Below are positions 42,531-48,703 of a stretch of DNA of 48,703 nt, one piece after another. Source of the DNA: Oceanispirochaeta sp. M1 (lineage in GTDB: Bacteria > Spirochaetota > Spirochaetia > DSM-2461); NCBI RefSeq assembly GCF_003346715.1, contig NZ_QQPQ01000035.1:1-48703 (forward strand). Reading direction: 5' to 3'. The notes under the pieces were generated by a model. That model saw only the letters and a program-made list of their open reading frames with translations. It was not told the DNA's origin and searched no databases. Both the position numbers and the translations under genes were made by a program. The first letter of the stretch is position 1, and each line of letters starts with the position of its first letter.

Positions 42531-42791
42531 ATGGAAAAAAAGAAAATCACTATCTGCATGGGCAGCTCCTGTTTCTCAAGGGGTAATAAGGACAATCTTA
42601 AAATTATTCAGGACTATCTTAAGGAGAACGACTCAGTAGATGTTCTCCTTAAAGGTGCTCTCTGTCAGGAAAAATGCAGTCAGGGACCGGTCCTCTATCT
42701 TGGTGACACTCTACACAGCTCTGTTGACCCGGATCATCTGCCGGATCTGCTGAACAGCTATATCAATAATTGTGAGGGGGCTGAAACCTGA
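42531..42791 (+). CDS. Thioredoxin-like [2Fe-2S] ferredoxin of the sensory hydrogenase operon
   Basis: This 86-aa protein with a thioredoxin-like ferredoxin fold resembles the C-terminal part of NuoE/HydC subunits. Four cysteines in two pairs would bind a [2Fe-2S] cluster: CMGSSCFSRG near the N-terminus and CQEKCSQGP in the middle. The start is ATG 42531 (MEKKKITIC); a TTG at 42507 would lie inside the hairpin that carries the ribosome-binding site. Its last base is the first base of the next start codon (TGATG), so it is tightly coupled to the hydrogenase and is its likely electron partner. Confidence 0.85.
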   Translation: MEKKKITICMGSSCFSRGNKDNLKIIQDYLKENDSVDVLLKGALCQEKCSQGPVLYLGDTLHSSVDPDHLPDLLNSYINNCEGAET

Positions 42792-44521
42792 TGAAGCTCA
42801 ATCCCATATATACCGAAATAACCGAATGTCAGGATTGTTATAAATGCATCCGCCACTGTCCTGTTAAATCAATTAAAGTTGAAGACGGACATGCAAAAAT
42901 CATGGAAGAGGACTGTATTCTCTGTGGAAGCTGTTACCTGGCCTGTCCCGTAGGTGCCAAGAAGATCCGTAACGATCTGCCCAGAGCTCAGAAAGCTGTT
43001 AAGGAGAGTGATAATGTTATTCTCTCCATAGCGCCCTCTTTTGTGGGTGAGATGCCTGGAATTACCCCTCAAAAAATGATACATGCTGCAAAGATGCTGG
43101 GATTCAGCGCTGTTTCTGAAACAGCGCTTGGAGCACAGGAAGTAACCAGGCATACAACCCAGGTTCTTGGATCTGCAGATAAGGGAATTTTTATCTCATC
43201 CGCCTGTCCCACTATGGTTGAGTATATACGGAAGTATAAGGCTGAATACTCTCATCATGTGAATGATCATCTATCTCCTTTACTGACTCACTGCAGTATG
43301 CTCAAGGATCTGTACGGTGAAGACTGTTCCATCATTTTTGCCGGGCCCTGTATCTCGAAAAAACGGGAAGCCGACCTGAGGGAGGATCTTCTCCATACAG
43401 CAATCAGTTTTGACGATTTAAGGATCTGGTTTAAACAGGAGGGGATAGATCTTGAATCCCTTACTCCTGATGTTGATGACAGCTTTGTTCCCCACTCTTC
43501 CTATGATGGTGCCAGCTATCCCATAGAGGGTGGAATGCTTCAAAGCCTGAGGAAGCAGCAGGTTCCCATAGAAGACAGACAGATGCTGAGCTTTTCCAAT
43601 ATTCATAACATGGATTCAGTCTTGGGTGATCTTGAACTTCTGGGTCAGGACTCTCCGGTCTTTCTTGAATTACTTGCCTGTGAAGGGGGTTGTATCAACG
43701 GACCTTCCTGCATCAGTAAAGCCGGTACGGCGGTCAAGAAAAAACAGCTAGCCGATTATGCGGACAGCAGAAAACTTGTAATCCCTGAATATAAGCCCTG
43801 CATCAATATTGACTTTATACGGAACATTGAGGAATCAGTCTCGGTTTCCTTTGATGAAAATGAGATAGGGAATGCTCTCCGCCGAATTGGAAAATATGAG
43901 AGTGCCGATGAAAAGAACTGCGGAGCCTGTGGCTATTCAACCTGTCGTGAGTATGCAGAAGCATGTCTGAATAATCGTGCCGAGCCGGATATGTGTGTAA
44001 GTTATCTCAAGACCCTTTCGGAGAAGAAAGCAGATGCTCTGATCAAGGCCATGCCTTCGGGAGTTGTGATTGTAGATTCCGATATGAAGATCATAGAGTG
44101 CAACAGGGCCTTTGCCACTCTCATCAATGATGAAGCTAAAGCGGCTTATGAAGTAAAACCCGGACTGAAAGGTGCCTCTCTTGAAAAGATAATTCCCTTT
44201 GCATCTGTTTTTCAGGGTGTCCTTTCCGAAGAAGCTGTACTCACCGATCAGACCTTCCATCTGGAGAATAAGGTGTTTACCGGTTCTATTTTTACTATCG
44301 AGAAGAATCAGGCTGCCGGGGGAATCTTTCAGGATGTAACCCTTCCCTGGGTTCAGAAAGACCAGGTTATCAAACAGGCTCAGAAGGTTATGGAGAACAG
44401 TATTTCCACGGTGCAGCAAATTGCCTTTCTTCTTGGGGAGAATGCGGCTCAGAGTGAAATAATGCTTAACTCCATAGTTACCTCCTTTGATCCTGAAAGG
44501 GAAGCCGAACACGATGAATAA
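42791..44521 (+). CDS. hydS: Group C (sensory) [FeFe] hydrogenase with PAS domain, HydS-type
   Basis: This 576-aa protein has, in order: two 4Fe-4S motifs (Cys13-16-19-23 and Cys42-45-48-52), the [FeFe] hydrogenase H-cluster domain (about 75-340), a further four-cysteine Fe-S domain (NCGACGYSTC, about 376-385) and a PAS-like domain (about 415-530: IKAMPSGVVIVDSDMKIIECNRAF). H-cluster ligands are seen at Cys139 (SACP), Cys187 (GPCISKK) and Cys297/Cys301 (ACEGGC). The canonical TSCCP motif is SSACP here, so the proton-relay cysteine is an alanine, as reported for sensory hydrogenases. It most likely senses H2 or redox state and signals to the phosphatase encoded next. The maturases HydE, HydF and HydG must be elsewhere. 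Confidence 0.9.
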   Translation: MKLNPIYTEITECQDCYKCIRHCPVKSIKVEDGHAKIMEEDCILCGSCYLACPVGAKKIRNDLPRAQKAVKESDNVILSIAPSFVGEMPGITPQKMIHAAKMLGFSAVSETALGAQEVTRHTTQVLGSADKGIFISSACPTMVEYIRKYKAEYSHHVNDHLSPLLTHCSMLKDLYGEDCSIIFAGPCISKKREADLREDLLHTAISFDDLRIWFKQEGIDLESLTPDVDDSFVPHSSYDGASYPIEGGMLQSLRKQQVPIEDRQMLSFSNIHNMDSVLGDLELLGQDSPVFLELLACEGGCINGPSCISKAGTAVKKKQLADYADSRKLVIPEYKPCINIDFIRNIEESVSVSFDENEIGNALRRIGKYESADEKNCGACGYSTCREYAEACLNNRAEPDMCVSYLKTLSEKKADALIKAMPSGVVIVDSDMKIIECNRAFATLINDEAKAAYEVKPGLKGASLEKIIPFASVFQGVLSEEAVLTDQTFHLENKVFTGSIFTIEKNQAAGGIFQDVTLPWVQKDQVIKQAQKVMENSISTVQQIAFLLGENAAQSEIMLNSIVTSFDPEREAEHDE

Positions 44522-45695
44522 TTCATTTTTTGATGTTGGATATTACCAGGTCATGAAGAAGGGTGAGTCCGCCCCGGGGGATGCTTTTCTGACCAGGAAG
44601 GCGGAGGGAAGACAGCGGGTCATTTCGGTACTTTCGGACGGCCTGGGAAGCGGAATCCGGGCCAATGTGCTCTCTTCACTCACAGCCACAATGGCCATCC
44701 GCTCTATAGAGAATAATCTTTCTCCCCGTAAAACAGCCGAACTTATCTCAAGAACACTCCCTGTCTGCAGTATCCGTAAAATCAGTTACTCAACCTTCAC
44801 CATCGTAGATGTGGATGAGAGGGGAATGGTGCAGATAGCCGAATATGATAATCCCCGTTTTGTACTTGTTCGTGACGGACGGATCGAAGAGCCCGAGTAT
44901 GAAAAGTTCAGTTTTAAGACGGTTAATACCAAAAGAAATATAATCCACTCCTCACGCTTTCAGGCACAGAGCGGAGACAGGCTGGTTTTCTTTTCTGATG
45001 GTGTAACCCAGTCAGGATTGGGGATGAAAACCACTCCCCTTGGATGGGGGGATGAAGGGGCCAGAGCCTTTATTCTGAAGACCCTTGATAAGAATCCCGA
45101 ACAGTCCTCAACACAGCTTGCCAGTGCCCTTGTCCGTGAGAGTCTTCGGCATGATGCCTATTCTCCCAGGGATGATATAACCTGCGGCTCTCTGTATTTC
45201 AGAAAACCCAGAAAACTGATGATCGCAACCGGACCTCCCTATGATAAAGAGAGGGATAAGAGTCTTGTCGGTATGCTCAAGGGCTTTGATGGAAAAACCA
45301 TTGTCTCCGGAGGAACTACAGCCAATATTGTTGCCAGGGAACTGGCGGTGGATATTGAGGTTGATCTGAGCAGCCAAAGTAATAATATTCCTCCCTCATC
45401 CAGAATGAAGGGAATTGATTTTGTCTCGGAAGGTATTATCACCATGAGTAAGATCTCTGAATATCTGAAGACGGATCACCATATTCCTGCCACCGGTCTG
45501 GACCCGGCAGAGAGAATTATGGAAGATATGCTGGACTCCGATATCATCCAGTTTCTTGTGGGAACCAGAATCAACGAGGCTCATCAGGACCCCAATATGC
45601 CTGTTGAACTGGAGATTCGAAGGAATCTCATTAAGAATATAGCGGAGACTCTGAAGAAGGTTTATTTCAAGGATGTGATTATCAATTACATCTGA
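44514..45695 (+). CDS. SpoIIE-type PP2C serine phosphatase linked to the sensory hydrogenase
   Basis: This 393-aa protein has a SpoIIE/PP2C phosphatase domain at about 1-235, with metal-binding motifs LSDGLGSGIRAN, VFFSDGVTQSG and SPRDDITCGSL. A C-terminal domain of about 155 residues (about 236-393, starting RKPRKLMIATGPPYDKE) matches no family that I recognise. The start is ATG 44514, which overlaps the end of hydS by 8 nt and has AAGGGAAG upstream; an in-frame TTG at 44487 is rejected. Such phosphatases are the known neighbours of group C hydrogenases. The likely role is to dephosphorylate an anti-sigma-factor-antagonist-like partner in response to the hydrogenase. No partner is encoded here. 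Confidence 0.85.
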   Translation: MNNSFFDVGYYQVMKKGESAPGDAFLTRKAEGRQRVISVLSDGLGSGIRANVLSSLTATMAIRSIENNLSPRKTAELISRTLPVCSIRKISYSTFTIVDVDERGMVQIAEYDNPRFVLVRDGRIEEPEYEKFSFKTVNTKRNIIHSSRFQAQSGDRLVFFSDGVTQSGLGMKTTPLGWGDEGARAFILKTLDKNPEQSSTQLASALVRESLRHDAYSPRDDITCGSLYFRKPRKLMIATGPPYDKERDKSLVGMLKGFDGKTIVSGGTTANIVARELAVDIEVDLSSQSNNIPPSSRMKGIDFVSEGIITMSKISEYLKTDHHIPATGLDPAERIMEDMLDSDIIQFLVGTRINEAHQDPNMPVELEIRRNLIKNIAETLKKVYFKDVIINYI

Positions 45696-45777
45696 GTGTT
45701 TTCTATTTATAGTTCTATTAACCTTGTTTTGAGTTCAATGTTAAGTATGCTTTTGTATTGCTGTAGACGGAATAGTG

Positions 45778-45815
45778 TGTTATCGGCAGTGGTTTTCCAC
45801 TGCCGTGTTAAGTAG
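45778..45815 (+). repeat. Dispersed repeat copy R1 with 9-bp hairpin
   Basis: The copy contains TTATCGGCAGTGGTTTT (identical to R4) and ends in GTGTTAAGTA. A perfect CGGCAGTGG/CCACTGCCG stem (45784-45805) with a TTTT loop is unique to this copy. There is no T-run, so it is not a standard terminator. A second GTTAAGT occurs upstream at 45740-45746. Confidence 0.7.
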
Positions 45816-45975
45816 TCATTCTTTATACAGATCGTAGAGGATGATGTGGAGATTCTCATAGTCTAACGGGTTAGACCAGGAATGATATCTCAGGGGCTAC
45901 CAGGAGTTTATCCGGGTTCACCTCCCATACAACGCGCAGATACTCTGTTAGCTGCGCGATCACAGCTAACTCCAA
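45816..45975. other. Gene-free spacer with two inverted repeats
   Basis: GTCTAAC-gg-GTTAGAC (45861-45876) is a perfect inverted repeat, and GTTAGCTG/CAGCTAAC (45947-45954/45963-45970) forms an 8-bp stem just beyond the stop of the minus-strand hydrolase gene. The stretch has a T-arm-like GGGTTCACCTCCC but does not fold as a tRNA. No gene is seen. Confidence 0.55.
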
Positions 45976-46737
45976 TTACAACCAGACAGACCAATCACCA
46001 AAATCAAATGTTCCACTACCATGATGCAGTTTTCCATCGCACTTTAATTGACGAAACGCTTCTCGCATCCGGACTAATATCTCAGGATGAATGTCCAGAG
46101 AATGATGGGCTGGGAATACTTTTTTCACAGGTAGTTCTGATATCCGCTCCAAAGATTTAAGGTATGCGACCGGGTCTGTAGAAGGATAATAAGCAAACAG
46201 AGTGTCCTTATATACTAAATCTCCAGTAAAAAGATGTCCCCTGGATTCTTCCCAGAAACACATATGTCCGGGTGAATGGCCAGGGGTATGAAGGACCTGA
46301 ATACATCGGTCTCCAATATCTATTATGTCATTATCATTCAAGATACGTGTAGGATTGCCCTGAAAGAAGTTATATTCATTTACATTATAATTTTCTGGAA
46401 GATCGCAACGATCAATAACCATCTCTTTGATTTGGCTCATCGTCAGAGGGAATTCACCATTGAGCCAATTCAATTCATCTTTATGGGCATAAAAATCAGA
46501 GAAGTGTTCATGCCCGCCGATATGATCCCAATGAATATGCGTTGCCACTGCAGTAATTGGCTTATCTGTTAATTTGACAACTTCATCATAAATATTGCAT
46601 ATTCCAAGCCCTGTATCGATTAGCAGGCTTTGCTCAGAGCCATTAAGTAAGTAACAATGTGTTTCTTCCCAATGACGATATTCACTAATAATAAAACTAT
46701 CTTGATCAATTCTATCTATTGTAAACCAATCCCTCAT
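45976..46737 (-). CDS. Metallo-beta-lactamase-fold hydrolase
   Basis: This 253-aa metal-dependent hydrolase has the MBL motif THIHWDHIGGH (His67, His69, Asp71, His72), a further metal ligand in HTPGHSPGHM, the bridging Asp in FTGDLVYKDTLF and the last His in VFPAHHSL. Family members include glyoxalase II and lactonases; the substrate here is unknown. No signal peptide is visible. It stands alone between copies R1 and R2 of the dispersed repeat, in a more AT-rich stretch that suggests recent acquisition. Confidence 0.88.
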   Translation of the reverse strand: MRDWFTIDRIDQDSFIISEYRHWEETHCYLLNGSEQSLLIDTGLGICNIYDEVVKLTDKPITAVATHIHWDHIGGHEHFSDFYAHKDELNWLNGEFPLTMSQIKEMVIDRCDLPENYNVNEYNFFQGNPTRILNDNDIIDIGDRCIQVLHTPGHSPGHMCFWEESRGHLFTGDLVYKDTLFAYYPSTDPVAYLKSLERISELPVKKVFPAHHSLDIHPEILVRMREAFRQLKCDGKLHHGSGTFDFGDWSVWL

Positions 46738-47158
46738 ACATTACCTCTTTGATGTTAAATAGTATACAGGCTTATATTAAATCGAGTGATTATGTTATAC
46801 CCAGCCCTGAGAAGATGCAATACTGTACCTGGGACTGAAATTATAGATTGGATCTGTGAATAATTTATCAAAATCTCCAGGGGAAATCAGCTTAATAGAC
46901 AGAAATTGGTTTATCGGTAGATTTCAGTATGGGTGTTAAGTGGTTTCATTCTGCATATGGAATCGACCGTTTGTCAAATCAACGAATTTTTTGACGGATA
47001 GTCTTTCATTTTTTTCATTATTGTACACTTAGTTTTCGCCCATCCTATCAATATACAAGATTACATCTAACTCAATTATACTCATGTTTAGATAATTTCA
47101 TAATAACTGATGAATGTGAATAATTCATTAAGATTCTGTGCAAGTCGATGGGGAATTA
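46738..47158. other. AT-rich gene-free region with repeat copy R2
   Basis: This 421-bp region holds no credible reading frame. It contains repeat copy R2 (46896-46948), a stem-like stretch near 46967-46998 (CCGTTTGTCAAA with TTTGACGG), and ATCTAA/TTTAGAT inverted repeats around 47067-47096. Upstream of the hydrolase gene on the minus strand, a plausible AGGTAA-like site is visible but no clear promoter. Confidence 0.5.
46896..46948 (+). repeat. Dispersed repeat copy R2
   Basis: It begins TAGACAGAAATTGGTTTATCGGTAG and ends GTGTTAAGTGGTTT. The first part shares 18 identical bases, GACAGAAATTGGTTTATC, with R3. The end shares GTGTTAAGT with R1 and R4. It separates the hydrolase gene from the membrane-protein gene. 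Confidence 0.7.
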
Positions 47159-47806
47159 TCAGCTGCTTTTAGCTACAGATATTTGCTTAAACGCTACTAA
47201 AAGCAACGGTAGGTACATTGTTCCTAATAATAGTCTTTGCCAAAGACCACTTAATCCGATTACTGAATATTGAAACCTCTCTTTCTCTGAGAGGATAAAT
47301 AATATAAAAAATATAATGCTTATGAAAAAAAGGATAATAGAAACTATTCCAATCATGTAATTGTCGATTTTCAAAGATAGTAGTCCAATGAGGAGAGGAA
47401 CAAAAGTGAAAAGAATAAATCCTACTCCAGCTCCAATTCCATGTATCTTTGATGCTAAATTTTCAATATCTTTGGTTTCAGAGACACTAAAAATTCCCGA
47501 TAGAATTCCTGCACCTATTCCAAAAACCATCATTATCGTTAGTGTTGTGATAGCGAGAGATTTTGAGACTACAAAATACTCAAAATATATTTTTATTGAT
47601 GATGAGCATATGATAATTCCTAAAATAACCAACCAGATATTATAAAGAAATGATACAGGGCTATTTGGATTTCCTAGAAGACTCATAACATCTTGTTTAT
47701 GGTTGTACCCTGGATAAAAGAAACCTAAGAAGTAAGAAATAACAAATTCCCCGAAGATTGCTATTATCAATAGTATCCACCAGATATTTGATGCCCATAT
47801 ATTCAT
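47159..47806 (-). CDS. DUF998-like integral membrane protein
   Basis: This 215-aa membrane protein has about six hydrophobic helices (starting NIWWILLIIAIFGEFVISYFLG). It contains FFYPGYNHKQDVMSLLGNPNSPVSFLYN after the first helix and a pattern of helices resembling the DUF998 family. The function is unknown. The start is set at ATG 47806 because AAAGGA lies 6 nt upstream on the minus strand; an in-frame ATG at 47887 would run through repeat copy R3. It is AT-rich, a single gene between repeats R2 and R3. Confidence 0.7.
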   Translation of the reverse strand: MNIWASNIWWILLIIAIFGEFVISYFLGFFYPGYNHKQDVMSLLGNPNSPVSFLYNIWLVILGIIICSSSIKIYFEYFVVSKSLAITTLTIMMVFGIGAGILSGIFSVSETKDIENLASKIHGIGAGVGFILFTFVPLLIGLLSLKIDNYMIGIVSIILFFISIIFFILFILSEKERFQYSVIGLSGLWQRLLLGTMYLPLLLVAFKQISVAKSS

Positions 47807-47834
47807 TGTAAGTCCTTTATTATTGCTATTGGTC

Positions 47835-47858
47835 GACAGAAATTGGTTTATCAGCAGT
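47835..47858 (+). repeat. Dispersed repeat copy R3 (truncated)
   Basis: GACAGAAATTGGTTTATC followed by AGCAGT matches the first half of R2 and R4. The GTGTTAAGT end is absent, replaced by an unrelated GTAACATAAG. It lies between the divergent DUF998-like and DUF3795-like genes. Confidence 0.65.
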
Positions 47859-47935
47859 ATCGTAACATAAGAACAAATAATGATCATCTGAATATATTTA
47901 TTGTTCTCTCAGACTTATATTGCTATTATGGAAAA

Positions 47936-48211
47936 ATGATAAATGCTTGTGGCAGAGATTGTATTTTATGTAAAACATATAAAGTAGATTGTGGAGGCTG
48001 CTATACTCATAGACCTTCACCTCCCACTTCTTTTGAAGAAGGTATGTGTCCAATCTACAAATGTGCTATGACAAAATTTAAAGAGAGAACATGTTCACCT
48101 TGCTCAGAACTTCCATGTCAAAGATATTCCTGGTGTATAGATGAAACATTTACAAAAGAAGAGAATATTAAAGATATTGAAGATCGAGTAAAACTTCTTA
48201 AGTGTCAGTAG
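47936..48211 (+). CDS. DUF3795-like cysteine-rich small protein
   Basis: This 91-aa protein has twelve cysteines arranged like the DUF3795 family: CGRDCILC near the start, CGGC, CPIYKC, CSPC and LPCQRY near the end. It probably binds zinc or an Fe-S cluster; no function is known. The start is ATG 47936 (MINACGRDC), with only a weak GGA upstream. An in-frame TTG at 47843 lies inside repeat R3 and is rejected. Its stop codon touches the start of repeat copy R4, as in cassette-like arrangements. Confidence 0.78.
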   Translation: MINACGRDCILCKTYKVDCGGCYTHRPSPPTSFEEGMCPIYKCAMTKFKERTCSPCSELPCQRYSWCIDETFTKEENIKDIEDRVKLLKCQ

Positions 48212-48258
48212 ACAGAAGGCCGGTTATCGGCAGTGGTTTTTGGGAGGAGTGTTAAGTA
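48209..48258 (+). repeat. Dispersed repeat copy R4
   Basis: It reads TAGACAGAAGGCCGGTTATC then GGCAGTGGTTTT and ends GTGTTAAGTA. It shares 17 identical bases (TTATCGGCAGTGGTTTT) with R1 and the GACAGAA start with R2 and R3. It overlaps the stop codon of the DUF3795-like gene. Confidence 0.7.
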
Positions 48259-48286
48259 TTTATATTGAATATCAATTTTAAAAAAA

Positions 48287-48588
48287 TCATTCACTCACCC
48301 TATACGCAGATTCAACTTCATCTAGCATTTCCTGAATTTTCATCTTTGATAACCAGATACCTTTTGTCATGACACCTTCTATGTATCTGGTATTCTGAAT
48401 ATCAATTAAAGGATTCTTATTTAACAGCACCAAGTCTGCATTCTTGCCGACTTCTATTGTTCCAGCATGCTCTTCTATTCCAAGCATTTCTGCGGGTTTT
48501 ACTGTCGTTGTCAACAATACCTGAAATGGTGTTAACCCTGATTCCTGCATAAGCTGAAATTCCTCATGCAGACTGATGCGCATTCCGG
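48287..48588 (-). pseudogene. Amidohydrolase C-terminal fragment, cut by a mobile element
   Basis: About 100 codons encode the C-terminal end of a metal-dependent amidohydrolase (imidazolonepropionase/prolidase-like). LHEEFQLMQESGLTPFQVLLTTTVKPAEMLG is followed by the family hallmark GTIEVGKNADLVLLNKNPLIDIQNT. Normal members have about 400-480 residues, so the N-terminal three quarters, including the metal-binding residues, are missing. The family match stops at about 48588, exactly where the terminal repeats of a mobile element begin. The apparent ATG (48601) is inside that element, so this is a broken gene. Confidence 0.8.
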
Positions 48589-48589
48589 T

Positions 48590-48703
48590 GAAAGTTGCCA
48601 CCTGTTCCGGACGAAAGTTGCCACTTCATAGGCATCATTCAACCTGTTAATTGTTCTTACATCAAGTGGCAACTTTCAGTCAATATTTTTTGCCCTTTTC
48701 TTC
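48590..48703. mobile_element. Terminal repeats of an inserted mobile element (IS21-like?)
   Basis: GAAAGTTGCCAC occurs at 48590-48601 and 48613-48624 in the same orientation and inverted at 48666-48677. The last two form a 14-bp perfect inverted repeat (GAAAGTTGCCACTT/AAGTGGCAACTTTC). Multiple short end repeats of this kind are typical of IS21-family elements, but no transposase is inside the window, so the family is an inference. It interrupts the amidohydrolase gene at about 48588. Confidence 0.6.

Noticed and set aside
44487-44513. TTG start for the phosphatase
   Set aside because: ATG 44514 has a better ribosome-binding site, and the family-like sequence begins there.
45855-45932. tRNA-like stretch (D-arm-like GTCTAACGGGTTAGAC and T-arm-like GGGTTCACCTCCC)
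   Set aside because: No 7-bp acceptor stem, the T-stem pairs only three bases, and no anticodon arm forms between them. A decayed tRNA fragment cannot be excluded.
45882-46160. 92-codon plus-strand reading frame
   Set aside because: It is antisense to the end of the metallo-beta-lactamase-fold gene, shows no family features and has no ribosome-binding site.
47843-47935. Longer start for the DUF3795-like protein
   Set aside because: The TTG lies inside repeat R3 and the added residues are not family-like. ATG 47936 starts at the conserved cysteine motif.
45778-48258. Canonical integron attC sites
   Set aside because: Only the GTTRRRY end is matched. RYYYAAC inverse cores and paired L boxes are missing in R2-R4, and no integrase is in the window. 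It is kept only as a cassette-like hypothesis.
1-48703. CRISPR array or prophage
   Set aside because: No regularly spaced short repeats, cas genes, integrase or phage structural genes were seen. The four dispersed repeats are irregularly spaced by 0.4-1.1 kb.

Overview
The window looks like part of a chromosome from a free-living, anaerobic, diderm, sugar-degrading bacterium, most probably a spirochaete of the Oceanispirochaeta/Spirochaeta type. This is inferred from the gene content: a sugar-binding protein whose signal peptide ends in a Ser-Gly-Ala-Gln stretch, Omp85-like and small barrel outer-membrane proteins, ADP-forming acyl-CoA synthetase, malic enzyme, a group C (sensory) [FeFe] hydrogenase, and many glycosidases with ATPase-less sugar ABC transport genes. 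No rRNA, tRNA or other taxonomic marker is present, so the assignment is tentative.

Left part (1-10.2 kb): a terminator and an N-terminally truncated AEC permease; a DeoR-type repressor next to a two-gene malate operon (Ldh_2-family dehydrogenase plus malic enzyme) with repeated GATC-containing operator-like sites; an AcuB-like CBS/ACT protein; then on the minus strand an ABC-F ATPase, a YgbA-like cysteine protein, a FitAB/VapBC-type toxin-antitoxin pair and an intact AEC permease; then a NapH-like polyferredoxin membrane protein.

Carbohydrate part (10.2-42.5 kb): (i) GH20, a TetR regulator and GH3 on the minus strand; (ii) an Omp85-like outer-membrane protein; (iii) a divergent locus in which a TetR gene lies between a class III aminotransferase/aldolase/inactive-aldolase operon and an FGGY kinase, with matching operators just downstream of both promoters; (iv) a small outer-membrane protein and the two subunits of an ADP-forming acyl-CoA synthetase; (v) an ABC sugar transporter (binding protein, two permeases, no ATPase) with CutC, a ROK regulator and an M81 (MlrC-like) protein, preceded by a leader with several hairpins; (vi) a sulfatase and a membrane-anchored metallophosphoesterase divergent from a membrane-anchored GH2; (vii) a TetR gene with two strong palindromes at its promoter, translationally coupled to a GH38-like/DUF5054 protein, a GPH-type sugar symporter and a second metallophosphoesterase.

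Right part (42.5-48.7 kb): a thioredoxin-like [2Fe-2S] protein, a HydS-type sensory hydrogenase and a SpoIIE-type phosphatase form a coupled three-gene operon whose first ribosome-binding site is buried in a 10-bp stem. Beyond 45.7 kb the DNA is more AT-rich and looks accessory: single genes (metallo-beta-lactamase-fold hydrolase, DUF998-like membrane protein, DUF3795-like cysteine protein, broken amidohydrolase) are separated by four same-orientation copies of a roughly 50-bp repeat. The window ends in the terminal repeats of a mobile element inserted in the amidohydrolase gene.

The points most worth following are the inactive aldolase paired with an active one in an unassigned amino-polyol-like pathway, the TetR-controlled glycosidase operons, the HydS/phosphatase module with its sequestered ribosome-binding site, and the cassette-like repeat array at the right end.
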